From Clostridiales bacterium (GTDB lineage: Bacteria > Bacillota > Clostridia > Lachnospirales > Lachnospiraceae): 8,515 bases of DNA. The notes beneath the pieces are model-generated. The model did no database searches, was not told the origin of the DNA, and saw only the letters and a list, made by a program, of their open reading frames with translations. The DNA is taken from positions 1-8,515 of the forward strand of contig JAJUHH010000108.1 in NCBI GenBank assembly GCA_029267975.1, in the 5' to 3' direction. This document shows, piece after piece, positions 1-6,280 of this stretch; position 1 is the first letter of the stretch; every line of letters starts with the position of its first letter. The position numbers and the translations under genes are program-made.

Positions 1-1
1 T

Positions 2-352
2 CATGAAAATGGTAAGGTTGGGGAAGTGCAGATTGCAGACGAAGTGGTAGCTACAATCGCCGGACTTGCTGCAACAGAAGTAAAGGGAGTGTCTGCAACC
101 TCCGGGAATCCTGCCAATGAGCTTACCGGTAAGTTAGCGGGTAAAAAGAACCTGTCCAAGGGAGTTAAGGTAATGGTTAGTCCGGATGCCGTATCCGTAG
201 ATATGGCTCTTACCCTTGATTACGGATATGGAATTCCTGAGACTGCAAAGCAAGTACAGGAAAAAGTAAAGCTGGCCATAGAGAATATGACTGGTTTGCA
301 GGTCAAAGAAGTTAACATCAGAATCGCTGGTGTTAATATCGTAAAAGAGTAA
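2..352 (+). CDS. Asp23/Gls24 (YloU/YqhY)-family envelope stress protein, 5' end outside window
   Basis: Small Asp23/Gls24-family protein. Members are cytosolic or membrane-tethered; in Staphylococcus, Asp23 is anchored by AmaP and linked to cell-envelope stress. YqhY, the Bacillus member next to nusB, is linked to acetyl-CoA carboxylase function. The frame is open from base 2 (residues HENGKVGEVQIADEVV), so the GTG at 26 is probably an internal Val and the real start lies upstream of the window. Family features are the N-terminal GKVGEVQIADEVVATIAGLA block, a central alternating-strand segment (VKVMVSPDAVSVDMALTL) and the C-terminal VKEVNIRIAGVNI strand, ending with TAA at 350-352. About 116 residues are visible, close to the family length of 110-130, so only a few residues are missing. 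The position before nusB matches the common Firmicutes order. The family is clear; the exact physiological role is not. Confidence 0.88.
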   Translation, partial: HENGKVGEVQIADEVVATIAGLAATEVKGVSATSGNPANELTGKLAGKKNLSKGVKVMVSPDAVSVDMALTLDYGYGIPETAKQVQEKVKLAIENMTGLQVKEVNIRIAGVNIVKE

Positions 353-360
353 AGATTCTA

Positions 361-387
361 AGGGCTGCCGCAAAGTATGGTAGCCCT
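361..387 (+). terminator. GC-rich hairpin after the asp23-like gene, weak terminator or attenuator
   Basis: AGGGCTGCC (361-369) pairs with GGTAGCCCT (379-387) over nine positions, with a single G-U, around a nine-base loop. It begins eight bases after the stop codon. The stem is right for an intrinsic terminator, but it is followed by ATTCATG instead of a run of Ts. Strong termination is therefore doubtful, and partial read-through into nusB is more likely. It could also act as a 3' stability element. Confidence 0.45.
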
Positions 388-449
388 ATTCATGTGGTAA
401 AGGTGATAATAAAAAGCTATTTTTAAACGCAGGTTAGGAGGATCACACT

Positions 450-845
450 GTGACAAGAAGAGAAATAAGAGAACATATTTTCCTTATGCTTTTTCGCAAG
501 GATTTTCATGAGGCAAATGAATTGAAAGAACAGATCGAGCTGTACATCTCCGAATTGGAGAAGCCGACTATAGAGGAATATTCCTACCTGACCTCACGTT
601 TTCAATCCATTGTAGATAAGATTGATGAGATAGATGCCATACTTTCTGAAACCTCAACTGGGTGGAAGCTAAATCGTATGGGTAAGGTGGATCTGACCAT
701 CCTGCGGTTGGCAGTGTTTGAGTTGCGCTTTGATGAGGAGATTCCGAATAAGGTGGCCATTAATGAGGCAGTGGAGCTGGCAAAGAAGTTCGGAGGAGAT
801 GAATCACCCAGCTTTGTCAATGGAGTGCTGGCAAAGTTAGCCTGA
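450..845 (+). CDS. nusB: Transcription antitermination factor NusB
   Basis: NusB binds NusE (ribosomal protein S10) and the boxA element of rRNA leaders, so that RNA polymerase reads through rRNA operons. It is a small, all-helical, RNA-binding cytosolic protein. The 131-residue product has the usual family length. It opens with MTRREIREHIFLMLF, the boxA-binding N-terminal helix region, and ends with the family signature at about residues 100-130 (NKVAINEAVELAKKFGGDES followed by PSFVNGVLAKL). The DLTILRLAVFEL helix at about 81-92 is also typical. The start is GTG at 450, preceded by a near-perfect AGGAGG (436-441) eight bases upstream. The gene sits between an asp23-like gene and xseA, as in many Clostridia. 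No dedicated promoter is evident; it may depend on read-through of the hairpin at 361-387. Confidence 0.96.
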   Translation: MTRREIREHIFLMLFRKDFHEANELKEQIELYISELEKPTIEEYSYLTSRFQSIVDKIDEIDAILSETSTGWKLNRMGKVDLTILRLAVFELRFDEEIPNKVAINEAVELAKKFGGDESPSFVNGVLAKLA

Positions 846-855
846 AGTGATGATA

Positions 856-870
856 TGATAATCATTATAT
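856..870 (+). promoter_or_regulatory. Fur/PerR-like 7-1-7 dyad between nusB and xseA
   Basis: TGATAAT-C-ATTATAT resembles the 7-1-7 operators of the Fur superfamily. Against the B. subtilis Fur consensus (TGATAATnATTATCA) it matches 12 of 14 fixed positions. Against the PerR consensus (TTATAATnATTATAA) it also matches 12 of 14. It lies 44 bases before the xseA start. I see no convincing -35/-10 pair around it, and the area is AT-rich, so this may be a chance match. Confidence 0.25.
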
Positions 871-913
871 AGTCTCCGTGCTAATTTTTGCTCGCTTTAC
901 CTGAGGAGGTAGT

Positions 914-2119
914 ATGCAGGCTTATTCGGTTACACAGATTAATTATTATATTAAGAACATGTTCATGCGGGATCAGCTACTAAGCCATGTGTATGTAAAG
1001 GGCGAGGTCTCCAATTGTAAATATCATACCTCTGGGCATATATACTTTACACTGAAGGATGCTCAGGGGCAATTGGCGTGCGTGATGTTTGCAGGCCAAA
1101 GAAGAGGGCTTAATTTTAAGCTGGAGGAAGGGCAAAGTGTAATTGCCTTAGGAAGCGTCAATGTATATGAGAGAGACGGAAAATACCAGCTGTATGCCAA
1201 TGAAATCCGTTTGGACGGACAAGGTATTCTGTATGAGAAATTCGAGAAGCTAAAGAAGGATCTGGCGGCGGAAGGGTTGTTTGATCAGGACCATAAGAAG
1301 CCTATTCCCAAGTACCCCAAGAAGGTGGGGATCGTTACCGCCTCCACGGGAGCAGCAATTCAGGATATTATTAATATATCGAGACGTCGTAATCCTTACG
1401 TTCAATTGATATTGTATCCGGCTCAGGTACAAGGGCAGGGCTCCGCTGAGAGTGTGGTTCGGGGAATTAAGGCCTTGGACAAGCTGGGGGTCGACACCAT
1501 TATTGTAGGCAGAGGCGGTGGATCCATCGAGGATCTGTGGGCCTTTAATGAAGAAATTGTGGCTAGAGCCATCTATGAGTGTAAGACACCGATCATATCA
1601 GCGGTTGGTCATGAAACTGACACGACGATTGCTGACTTTGTATCTGATCTAAGGGCACCGACCCCATCTGCAGCAGCGGAGCTGGCTGTAAATGAGTATC
1701 TGGAGCTGGATCGTCAGTTAAAGGACTATCATCGTAAGCTGATCAGAGAGTTGCAGCAGAAGCTTGACCAGTATCAGAGTTTGGTAAAGCAATATAAGCT
1801 TCGTTTGCTCTATGCTAGTCCGGCTTATCAGCTGAAGCAGAAGAGGCAATATCTGATGGAGGCAGAAGATAAGCTGAAAGCCAGGATGAATCAGAAGCTG
1901 AAGGAGAAGCGTCATCGATTGGAATTATACATAGCAAGGCTGGAGGGACTTTCTCCCTTGTCTAAGCTTAGTAAGGGCTATGCTCTGATTGTTGGAGAGG
2001 ACAATATACCGGTGCAAAGCATCAGTAAAGTCAAGGAGAAGGAGCTGCTGACGGTATCCTTGTTAGATGGTGATATTAAGGCCAGAGTGGAAGAATTGTG
2101 TGAAAAAAAGCGCTGTTAA
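914..2119 (+). CDS. xseA: Exodeoxyribonuclease VII large subunit XseA
   Basis: Catalytic subunit of exonuclease VII, which degrades single-stranded DNA from both ends into short oligonucleotides and takes part in repair and mutation avoidance. The order of domains is typical. An N-terminal OB-fold (about residues 1-105, with GEVSN and SGHIYFTLKD) binds ssDNA. The catalytic core (about 130-260) carries KVGIVTASTGAAIQDI, the glycine-rich VGRGGGSIEDLWAFN (198-212), GHETD (232-236) and RAPTPSAAAE (247-256). A long charged, Gln/Lys-rich helical or coiled-coil segment (about 262-345) is the expected XseB-docking stalk, and a small C-terminal beta region has SKGYALI. At 401 residues it is shorter than E. 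coli XseA (about 456) but normal for Clostridia. The ATG at 914 follows GAGGAGGT (903-910) at three to five bases. folD, often found just upstream in Bacilli, is absent. Confidence 0.96.
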   Translation: MQAYSVTQINYYIKNMFMRDQLLSHVYVKGEVSNCKYHTSGHIYFTLKDAQGQLACVMFAGQRRGLNFKLEEGQSVIALGSVNVYERDGKYQLYANEIRLDGQGILYEKFEKLKKDLAAEGLFDQDHKKPIPKYPKKVGIVTASTGAAIQDIINISRRRNPYVQLILYPAQVQGQGSAESVVRGIKALDKLGVDTIIVGRGGGSIEDLWAFNEEIVARAIYECKTPIISAVGHETDTTIADFVSDLRAPTPSAAAELAVNEYLELDRQLKDYHRKLIRELQQKLDQYQSLVKQYKLRLLYASPAYQLKQKRQYLMEAEDKLKARMNQKLKEKRHRLELYIARLEGLSPLSKLSKGYALIVGEDNIPVQSISKVKEKELLTVSLLDGDIKARVEELCEKKRC

Positions 2120-2171
2120 AGAGATTAAGATATATAACGCAGGTATATCAGCAATGGACTGAAATTGCCAG

Positions 2172-2199
2172 TGAGCTGTATTAGGAAATGAGCTGTATT
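2172..2199 (+). repeat. Short direct repeat in the xseA-xseB leader
   Basis: TGAGCTGTATT occurs exactly at 2172-2182 and again at 2189-2199, a period of 17 bases. The sequence after each copy is also alike (AGGAAATG and TTAGAAAGGTATG). This looks like a small tandem duplication that copied the region around a purine-rich ribosome-binding segment. The second copy leads into the weak Shine-Dalgarno sequence of xseB. Function, if any, is unknown. Confidence 0.5.
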
Positions 2200-2203
2200 T
2201 TAG

Positions 2204-2208
2204 AAAGG
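2204..2208 (+). promoter_or_regulatory. Weak ribosome binding site of xseB
   Basis: AAAGG is the only Shine-Dalgarno-like stretch before xseB. It is one base before the ATG at 2210, which is too close, and 13 bases before the ATG at 2222, which is long but usable. This favours 2222 slightly and suggests modest initiation. Confidence 0.4.
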
Positions 2209-2221
2209 TATGGTAACTGCT

Positions 2222-2431
2222 ATGGCTGAAAAAGAGATGAAATTAGAAGAATCCTTTGAAAAGTTGAATCATATTCTGGAGGAGCTTGAAAGGCCGGATG
2301 TAACACTGGAGGATTCCTTTACCCTGTATCAGGAGGGAATGAAGCTTCTTAAATTATGTAATGATTCCATAGATAAGGTAGAGAAGGAGTTAATCCTATT
2401 AAGTGATAATGGAGAGTCCAATGAACTTTGA
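2222..2431 (+). CDS. xseB: Exodeoxyribonuclease VII small subunit XseB
   Basis: Small helical subunit of exonuclease VII. Several copies coat the coiled-coil stalk of XseA and support and restrain its activity. The 69-residue product has the standard pattern: KLEESFEKLNHILEELERPD (residues 7-26), then TLEDSFTLYQEGMKLLKLCN (28-47), then IDKVEKELILL (50-60). These form the two antiparallel helices of the family. An in-frame ATG at 2210 would add four residues (MVTA), but its spacing from AAAGG is only one base, so 2222 is preferred with some doubt. The gene is 102 bases after xseA, an unusually loose gap for this pair. Its last 11 bases overlap the preferred ispA start, implying translational coupling to the isoprenoid gene downstream. 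Confidence 0.93.
   Translation: MAEKEMKLEESFEKLNHILEELERPDVTLEDSFTLYQEGMKLLKLCNDSIDKVEKELILLSDNGESNEL
2411..2416 (+). promoter_or_regulatory. Ribosome binding site deciding the ispA start
   Basis: GGAGAG lies inside the 3' end of xseB; its GGAG core is six bases before the ATG at 2421. Two earlier in-frame starts, GTG 2403 and ATG 2409, are 13 and 19 bases from the next upstream AAGGAG (2384-2389). The ATG at 2421, giving MNFDQELQ, is therefore the best-supported start. Confidence 0.55.
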
Positions 2432-3338
2432 TCAGGAACTGCAGAAAAAGGTTAATGAGATTGAAGATATCTTGAATAAATTTATTCCCAGAGAAGAAGG
2501 AAGCCAGAAGCTCATCATGTCTGCTATGAATTATAGCCTGATGGCGGGAGGGAAGCGCCTTCGGCCGATGCTGATGGAGCAGACCTATCTGCTGTTTGGC
2601 GGTCAGAACAGGACAATTCTTGAGCCCTTTATGGCAGCGATAGAGATGATCCACACCTATTCTCTGGTTCATGACGATCTTCCGGCAATGGATAACGATG
2701 AGTATCGTCGGGGCAGAAAGACGACCCATGTGGTATATGGTGAAGCAATGGGTATCCTGGCGGGGGATGGTTTGCTTAACTATGCTTTTGAAACTGCGGT
2801 AAAAGCCTTTGACCATATTCCGGAACTTGCAACAGAGCAGCAGCTTGTGATCTATAAGAATATAGCATGGGCCATGCGGGTGTTGGCTGGGAAAGCGGGA
2901 ATATACGGCATGATTGGCGGTCAGGTAATTGATATGGAAGGCAGTAAGGGAACTCCTTCAAGAAGTCGTCTGGATCATATGTATCGTTTAAAGACAGGAG
3001 CCTTGATTGAAGCCTCCATGATGATTGGAGCAATCCTGGCCGGAGCAGGCAGCCTTTATGCAGATAAAGTGGAACAGATTGCCGGAGATATCGGGCTGGC
3101 ATTTCAGATCAGAGATGATATTCTGGATGTTACCAGCACCCCGGAGATGCTGGGAAAGCCAATCCTTAGTGATGAAAAGAATGATAAGACAACCTATATG
3201 ACTCTGATGGATCTGGTAAGTGCAGAGAACGAAGTTGCCCGTATCTCAAATCGGGCCATTCAGGCTTATGAAGCCTTACCCCATCAGAATGAGTTTTTAC
3301 GTAAATTAATTTTAAAACTGATTAATAGAGCATATTAA
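2421..3338 (+). CDS. ispA: Farnesyl diphosphate synthase (short-chain polyprenyl synthase) IspA
   Basis: Condenses DMAPP or GPP with IPP to give farnesyl diphosphate, the precursor of undecaprenyl phosphate, quinone tails and other isoprenoids. The 305-residue product (from ATG 2421) shows all class markers: GGKRLRP (43-49) for IPP binding, the first aspartate-rich motif DDLPAMD (85-91) with RRGR just after it, KTG (201-203), the second aspartate-rich motif FQIRDDILD (228-236) and GKPILSDEKNDKTTY (245-259). The two extra residues inside DDxxxxD mark bacterial (type II) FPP synthases. Tyr80, five residues before that motif, is the bulky chain-length determinant predicting a C15 product. The start overlaps the xseB stop by 11 bases, and dxs follows within about 20 bases, placing first and later isoprenoid steps in one transcript. 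A slightly longer or GGPP product cannot be excluded by sequence alone. Confidence 0.94.
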   Translation: MNFDQELQKKVNEIEDILNKFIPREEGSQKLIMSAMNYSLMAGGKRLRPMLMEQTYLLFGGQNRTILEPFMAAIEMIHTYSLVHDDLPAMDNDEYRRGRKTTHVVYGEAMGILAGDGLLNYAFETAVKAFDHIPELATEQQLVIYKNIAWAMRVLAGKAGIYGMIGGQVIDMEGSKGTPSRSRLDHMYRLKTGALIEASMMIGAILAGAGSLYADKVEQIAGDIGLAFQIRDDILDVTSTPEMLGKPILSDEKNDKTTYMTLMDLVSAENEVARISNRAIQAYEALPHQNEFLRKLILKLINRAY

Positions 3339-3344
3339 GCGGGA

Positions 3345-3353
3345 AAAGAGGTG
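3345..3353 (+). promoter_or_regulatory. Strong Shine-Dalgarno that sets a TTG start for dxs
   Basis: AAAGAGGTG matches the anti-Shine-Dalgarno complement AAGGAGGTG at eight of nine positions. It ends six bases before TTG at 3360. Its last three bases are the GTG at 3351 that a longest-frame call would use as the start, so that GTG is probably part of the ribosome-binding sequence. Confidence 0.65.
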
Positions 3354-3359
3354 GGTCAC

Positions 3360-5225
3360 TTGCCGAAACTACTGGACAGTATCAACCAAGCAAATGATAT
3401 TAAGAAGATAGATCAGAGGGATCATGATAAGCTGGCAGAAGAGATTCGCAGCTTTTTAATACAAAATGTAAGTAAAACAGGAGGGCATCTAGCCTCCAAT
3501 CTTGGTGTCGTGGAGCTTACTATGGCACTGCACCTGTTTTTAGGATTTCCTCAGGATAAGCTGGTTTGGGATGTGGGGCATCAGGCATATGTTCATAAGG
3601 TGCTCACAGGGAGGAAGGAATTGTTTTCTTCCTTAAGACAGATTGACGGCTTGAGTGGATTTCCAAAGAGAGAGGAAAGCCAATGTGACTCCTTCGATAC
3701 CGGACACAGCTCAACCGCCATTTCCGCAGCCCTCGGACTGGTGAAGGCCAGAGATTTAAGCGGTGGCAGCAATAAGGTGGTTGCAGTTCTGGGAGATGGT
3801 GCCTTAACTGGAGGAATGGCTTTTGAAGCCTTAAATAATGCGGGAAGGCTAAAGACCAATTTTATCATTGTACTCAATGATAATAATATGTCTATCTCTG
3901 AAAATGTTGGCGGCCTTGCCAATTATCTGGGAAAGCTGCGAACCAGCTCAGGCTATACCGGCTTTAAGGAGAATATGGAGAGCACCCTGAACCAGATGCC
4001 GGGTGTAGGTAAAGTGCTTGTAGAAAAATTAAAGCGTTCTAAGGATGCGATTAAATATTTTATGTTGCCCAGCATGTTTTTTGAGGATATGGGGCTTACC
4101 TATATCGGACCCATCGATGGGCATAATATCTCACAGATGCTGATGGCTTTTGATGCAGCCTCCAGGGCAAAGAAGGCTGTGGTAGTACATGTGATCACAA
4201 AGAAGGGTAAAGGATATCAGCTTGCAGAAAACTATCCGGCACGTTTTCATAGTGTTGAGCCCTTTGATATCAAAAGCGGAGCATCCCTCAGGGAGGATAA
4301 AACCCCTTCCTATACCAAGACATTTTCTGATGCTATGATACGGCTTGCAAGGGAGAATAAAAAGGTAGTGGCAATTACGGCAGCCATGCCCTTTGGTACA
4401 GGCCTGTATGATTTTAAGAAGCAGTTCCCGGATCGTTTCTTTGATGTGGGAATAGCGGAGCAGCATGCGGTAACCTTTGCCGCTGGCTTTGCCATGGGCG
4501 GATATAAACCGGTAGTAGCCATTTATTCCACCTTCCTGCAAAGGGCCTATGACCAAATTATTCACGATGTGTGCATCAACGGTCTGCCGGTAGTCTTTGC
4601 CATTGACCGTGCGGGAATCTCAGGCAGAGACGGCAAAACCCATCAGGGTACCTTTGATCTGTCCTTCCTGTCGCATATACCAAACCTTTTAGTAATGGCA
4701 CCAAAGAACAAGTATGAGCTTGAAGAAATGCTGCGCTATGCGGTAGATTATAATGGCCCTGTTGCGATCCGTTATCCCAAGGGGGATGCTTATACCGGGT
4801 TAGCCGACCATCAGGCGCCGATTGAATATGGTAAGGCAGAGAAGCTGATGGAAGGTACTGACGTAGCTATCCTGGCTGTAGGCAGTATGGTCAAGACAGG
4901 TGTCGAGGTGGTGGAAGTCCTTGCTGCCCAGGGGATTACTCCTACCTTAATCAATGCACGCTTTGTCTCGCCCATTGATAAAGAGATACTTGAGGAATTA
5001 TTTGAGAAGCACAAGCTGATTGTTACCCTTGAGGAAAATGTTAAGAGCGGCGGTTACGGTCAGAAGGTTGCAGATTATCTTTGTGAAAGGGATGTAAGGA
5101 ATGTGAAGTTCCTTAATATCTCCGTTCCGGATCAGTTCATTGAGCACGGTGGTGTGAATGAGCTGCATCAAAGGTTTGGACTGGATCCTCAGAGTATTGT
5201 AAACAGAATAATTGAGATGCTGTAA
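3360..5225 (+). CDS. dxs: 1-deoxy-D-xylulose-5-phosphate synthase Dxs
   Basis: Thiamine-diphosphate enzyme that joins pyruvate and glyceraldehyde 3-phosphate to make DXP, the first step of the MEP pathway and also a source for thiamine and pyridoxal synthesis. Numbering here is from TTG 3360 (621 residues, normal for the family). The N-terminal ThDP domain has GGHLASNLGV with the catalytic-site His43, DVGHQAY (71-77), and the ThDP/Mg motif GDG (145-147) ending in NDN (173-175). The transketolase pyrimidine-binding domain begins near 315 and carries the catalytic glutamate in AEQHA (Glu367), then YDQIIHD (397-403) and DRAGISGRDGKTHQG (416-430, His428). The C-terminal transketolase domain is about 490-610. 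The TTG start is chosen because the only good Shine-Dalgarno covers the alternative GTG at 3351 and because MPKLLDSIN fits family N-termini. It lies directly after ispA, in the same operon. Confidence 0.96.
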   Translation: MPKLLDSINQANDIKKIDQRDHDKLAEEIRSFLIQNVSKTGGHLASNLGVVELTMALHLFLGFPQDKLVWDVGHQAYVHKVLTGRKELFSSLRQIDGLSGFPKREESQCDSFDTGHSSTAISAALGLVKARDLSGGSNKVVAVLGDGALTGGMAFEALNNAGRLKTNFIIVLNDNNMSISENVGGLANYLGKLRTSSGYTGFKENMESTLNQMPGVGKVLVEKLKRSKDAIKYFMLPSMFFEDMGLTYIGPIDGHNISQMLMAFDAASRAKKAVVVHVITKKGKGYQLAENYPARFHSVEPFDIKSGASLREDKTPSYTKTFSDAMIRLARENKKVVAITAAMPFGTGLYDFKKQFPDRFFDVGIAEQHAVTFAAGFAMGGYKPVVAIYSTFLQRAYDQIIHDVCINGLPVVFAIDRAGISGRDGKTHQGTFDLSFLSHIPNLLVMAPKNKYELEEMLRYAVDYNGPVAIRYPKGDAYTGLADHQAPIEYGKAEKLMEGTDVAILAVGSMVKTGVEVVEVLAAQGITPTLINARFVSPIDKEILEELFEKHKLIVTLEENVKSGGYGQKVADYLCERDVRNVKFLNISVPDQFIEHGGVNELHQRFGLDPQSIVNRIIEML

Positions 5226-5237
5226 TTGCTTTATGAT

Positions 5238-5266
5238 CTGTTAATCAAATAATTTTAAGATAACAG
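5238..5266 (+). repeat. Imperfect inverted repeat in the dxs-tlyA gap
   Basis: CTGTTA (5238-5243) is complementary to TAACAG (5261-5266). One bulged A allows two further pairs inside (TC with GA), giving eight pairs around a 12-base AT-rich loop. An 8-base direct repeat, ATAATTTT, overlaps it (5249-5256 and 5270-5277). There is no T tract, so it does not look like an intrinsic terminator. It could be an operator, an RNA processing site or chance. Confidence 0.3.
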
Positions 5267-5309
5267 CAGATAATTTTGATAGAAGCAGTGATATGGAAAG
5301 AGAGCAGGA

Positions 5310-6137
5310 ATGAAGGAACGACTAGATGTATTAATGGTGAATCGCAACCTTGCAGAATCAAGGGAAAAGGCTAAGGCAATCATTATGTCCGGCAATGTTT
5401 TTGTTGACGGTCAGCGTGAGGATAAGGCAGGAAGCACATTTCCGGAAGAGGTTAGTATAGAAGTAAAGGGAAACCCGCTCCGATATGTGAGTCGCGGCGG
5501 ATTAAAGCTTGAGAAAGCGATTGCACGCTATGGGATTAAGCTGGAGGGGAAAGTCTGTATGGATGTAGGCTCCTCTACGGGAGGTTTTACGGACTGTATG
5601 CTCCAGAACGGTGCAGTCAAGGTATATGCTGTAGATGTTGGAACCAACCAGCTGGCCTGGAAGCTTCGCCAGGATGAGCGGGTGGTATCCATGGAGAAGA
5701 CCAATATCCGCTATCTCACCCCAGATCAGCTGCCTGACAGGATAGCCTTTTCCTCCATTGATGTTTCCTTTATCTCATTGACAAAGGTACTACAGCCTGT
5801 CTGGGAGCTCTTACTTCCGGAGGGTGAGGTAGTTTGCCTTATTAAGCCACAATTTGAAGCCGGTAGGGATAAGGTAGGAAAGAAGGGCGTTGTCAGAGAC
5901 AGTAAGGTTCATGAGGAAGTAATCAATCTGGTTGTTTCCTATGCAAGAACCATCGGTTTTGACTGCCTGGATCTGGACTATTCCCCCATTAAGGGGCCTG
6001 AGGGTAATATTGAATATTTATTATATTTGCGAAAATATAAGCAAGAGGAATTACCAGAGGATCGTAAGGGCGATGAAATCTCTCCTGTCAAGATAGGACA
6101 GATAGTCAGTGAAGCTCACGATACCTTAAGAGAGTAA
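5310..6137 (+). CDS. tlyA: TlyA-family rRNA 2'-O-methyltransferase (S4 domain + FtsJ-like domain)
   Basis: TlyA proteins 2'-O-methylate cytidines in 16S and/or 23S rRNA; in mycobacteria this affects capreomycin sensitivity. The family was first named as haemolysins, and that activity should not be assumed here. An N-terminal S4 RNA-binding domain (about residues 1-60, with ERLDVLMVNRNLAESREKAK and GNVFVDG) is joined by RYVSRGG to a Rossmann methyltransferase. SAM motif I is DVGSSTGGFTD (85-95), with acidic motif II at AVDVG (107-111). Lys66, Asp151 (SIDVSFISL), Lys179 (LIKPQFE) and Glu235 (EGNIEYLL) fit the FtsJ-type K-D-K-E catalytic tetrad. At 275 residues it is full length. The ATG at 5310 follows a purine-rich GGAAAGAGAG. 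It sits 84 bases after dxs and 143 before nadK; the tlyA-nadK order is also seen in Mycobacterium. Confidence 0.94.
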   Translation: MKERLDVLMVNRNLAESREKAKAIIMSGNVFVDGQREDKAGSTFPEEVSIEVKGNPLRYVSRGGLKLEKAIARYGIKLEGKVCMDVGSSTGGFTDCMLQNGAVKVYAVDVGTNQLAWKLRQDERVVSMEKTNIRYLTPDQLPDRIAFSSIDVSFISLTKVLQPVWELLLPEGEVVCLIKPQFEAGRDKVGKKGVVRDSKVHEEVINLVVSYARTIGFDCLDLDYSPIKGPEGNIEYLLYLRKYKQEELPEDRKGDEISPVKIGQIVSEAHDTLRE

Positions 6138-6206
6138 AGGATTACTACTGCAATAGTTTAAATTGCGAATAAATATTAAGTTTTGCTTAAATATATTCAG
6201 TCAATA

Positions 6207-6235
6207 TTGAAATAATTGGAATTGTATGATAAACT
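6207..6235 (+). promoter_or_regulatory. Candidate sigma-A promoter upstream of nadK-argR
   Basis: TTGAAA (6207-6212, five of six to TTGACA) is followed after 17 bases by TAAACT (6230-6235, four of six to TATAAT). An overlapping TATGAT (6225-6230) is a better -10 by itself but has no good -35. The 143-base gap is strongly AT-rich compared with the flanking genes, as expected for a promoter region. A perfect 10-base palindrome, TCAATATTGA (6201-6210), overlaps the -35 and could be an operator. Confidence 0.35.
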
Positions 6236-6280
6236 TTTGTCGTTATGAACAAGCGGTAAAAAGAGGAGAGTAGCAATCGG

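Noticed and set aside
400..425. AAAAAGCTATTTTT as a terminator, and GATAAT (405-410) as a -10 box
   Set aside because: The stem is only A-T pairs, and no acceptable -35 lies 16-18 bases before GATAAT, so neither is supported.
2188..2229. 13-codon frame (ATG at 2188, ending TGA at 2227-2229) as a leader peptide of xseB
   Set aside because: The only purine-rich sequence is one to two bases before its ATG, the composition is unremarkable, and no attenuator structure follows.
5310..6137. Haemolysin function for the TlyA protein
   Set aside because: The name is historical. The S4 domain, SAM motif and K-D-K-E residues point to an rRNA methyltransferase, and there is no signal peptide or membrane segment.
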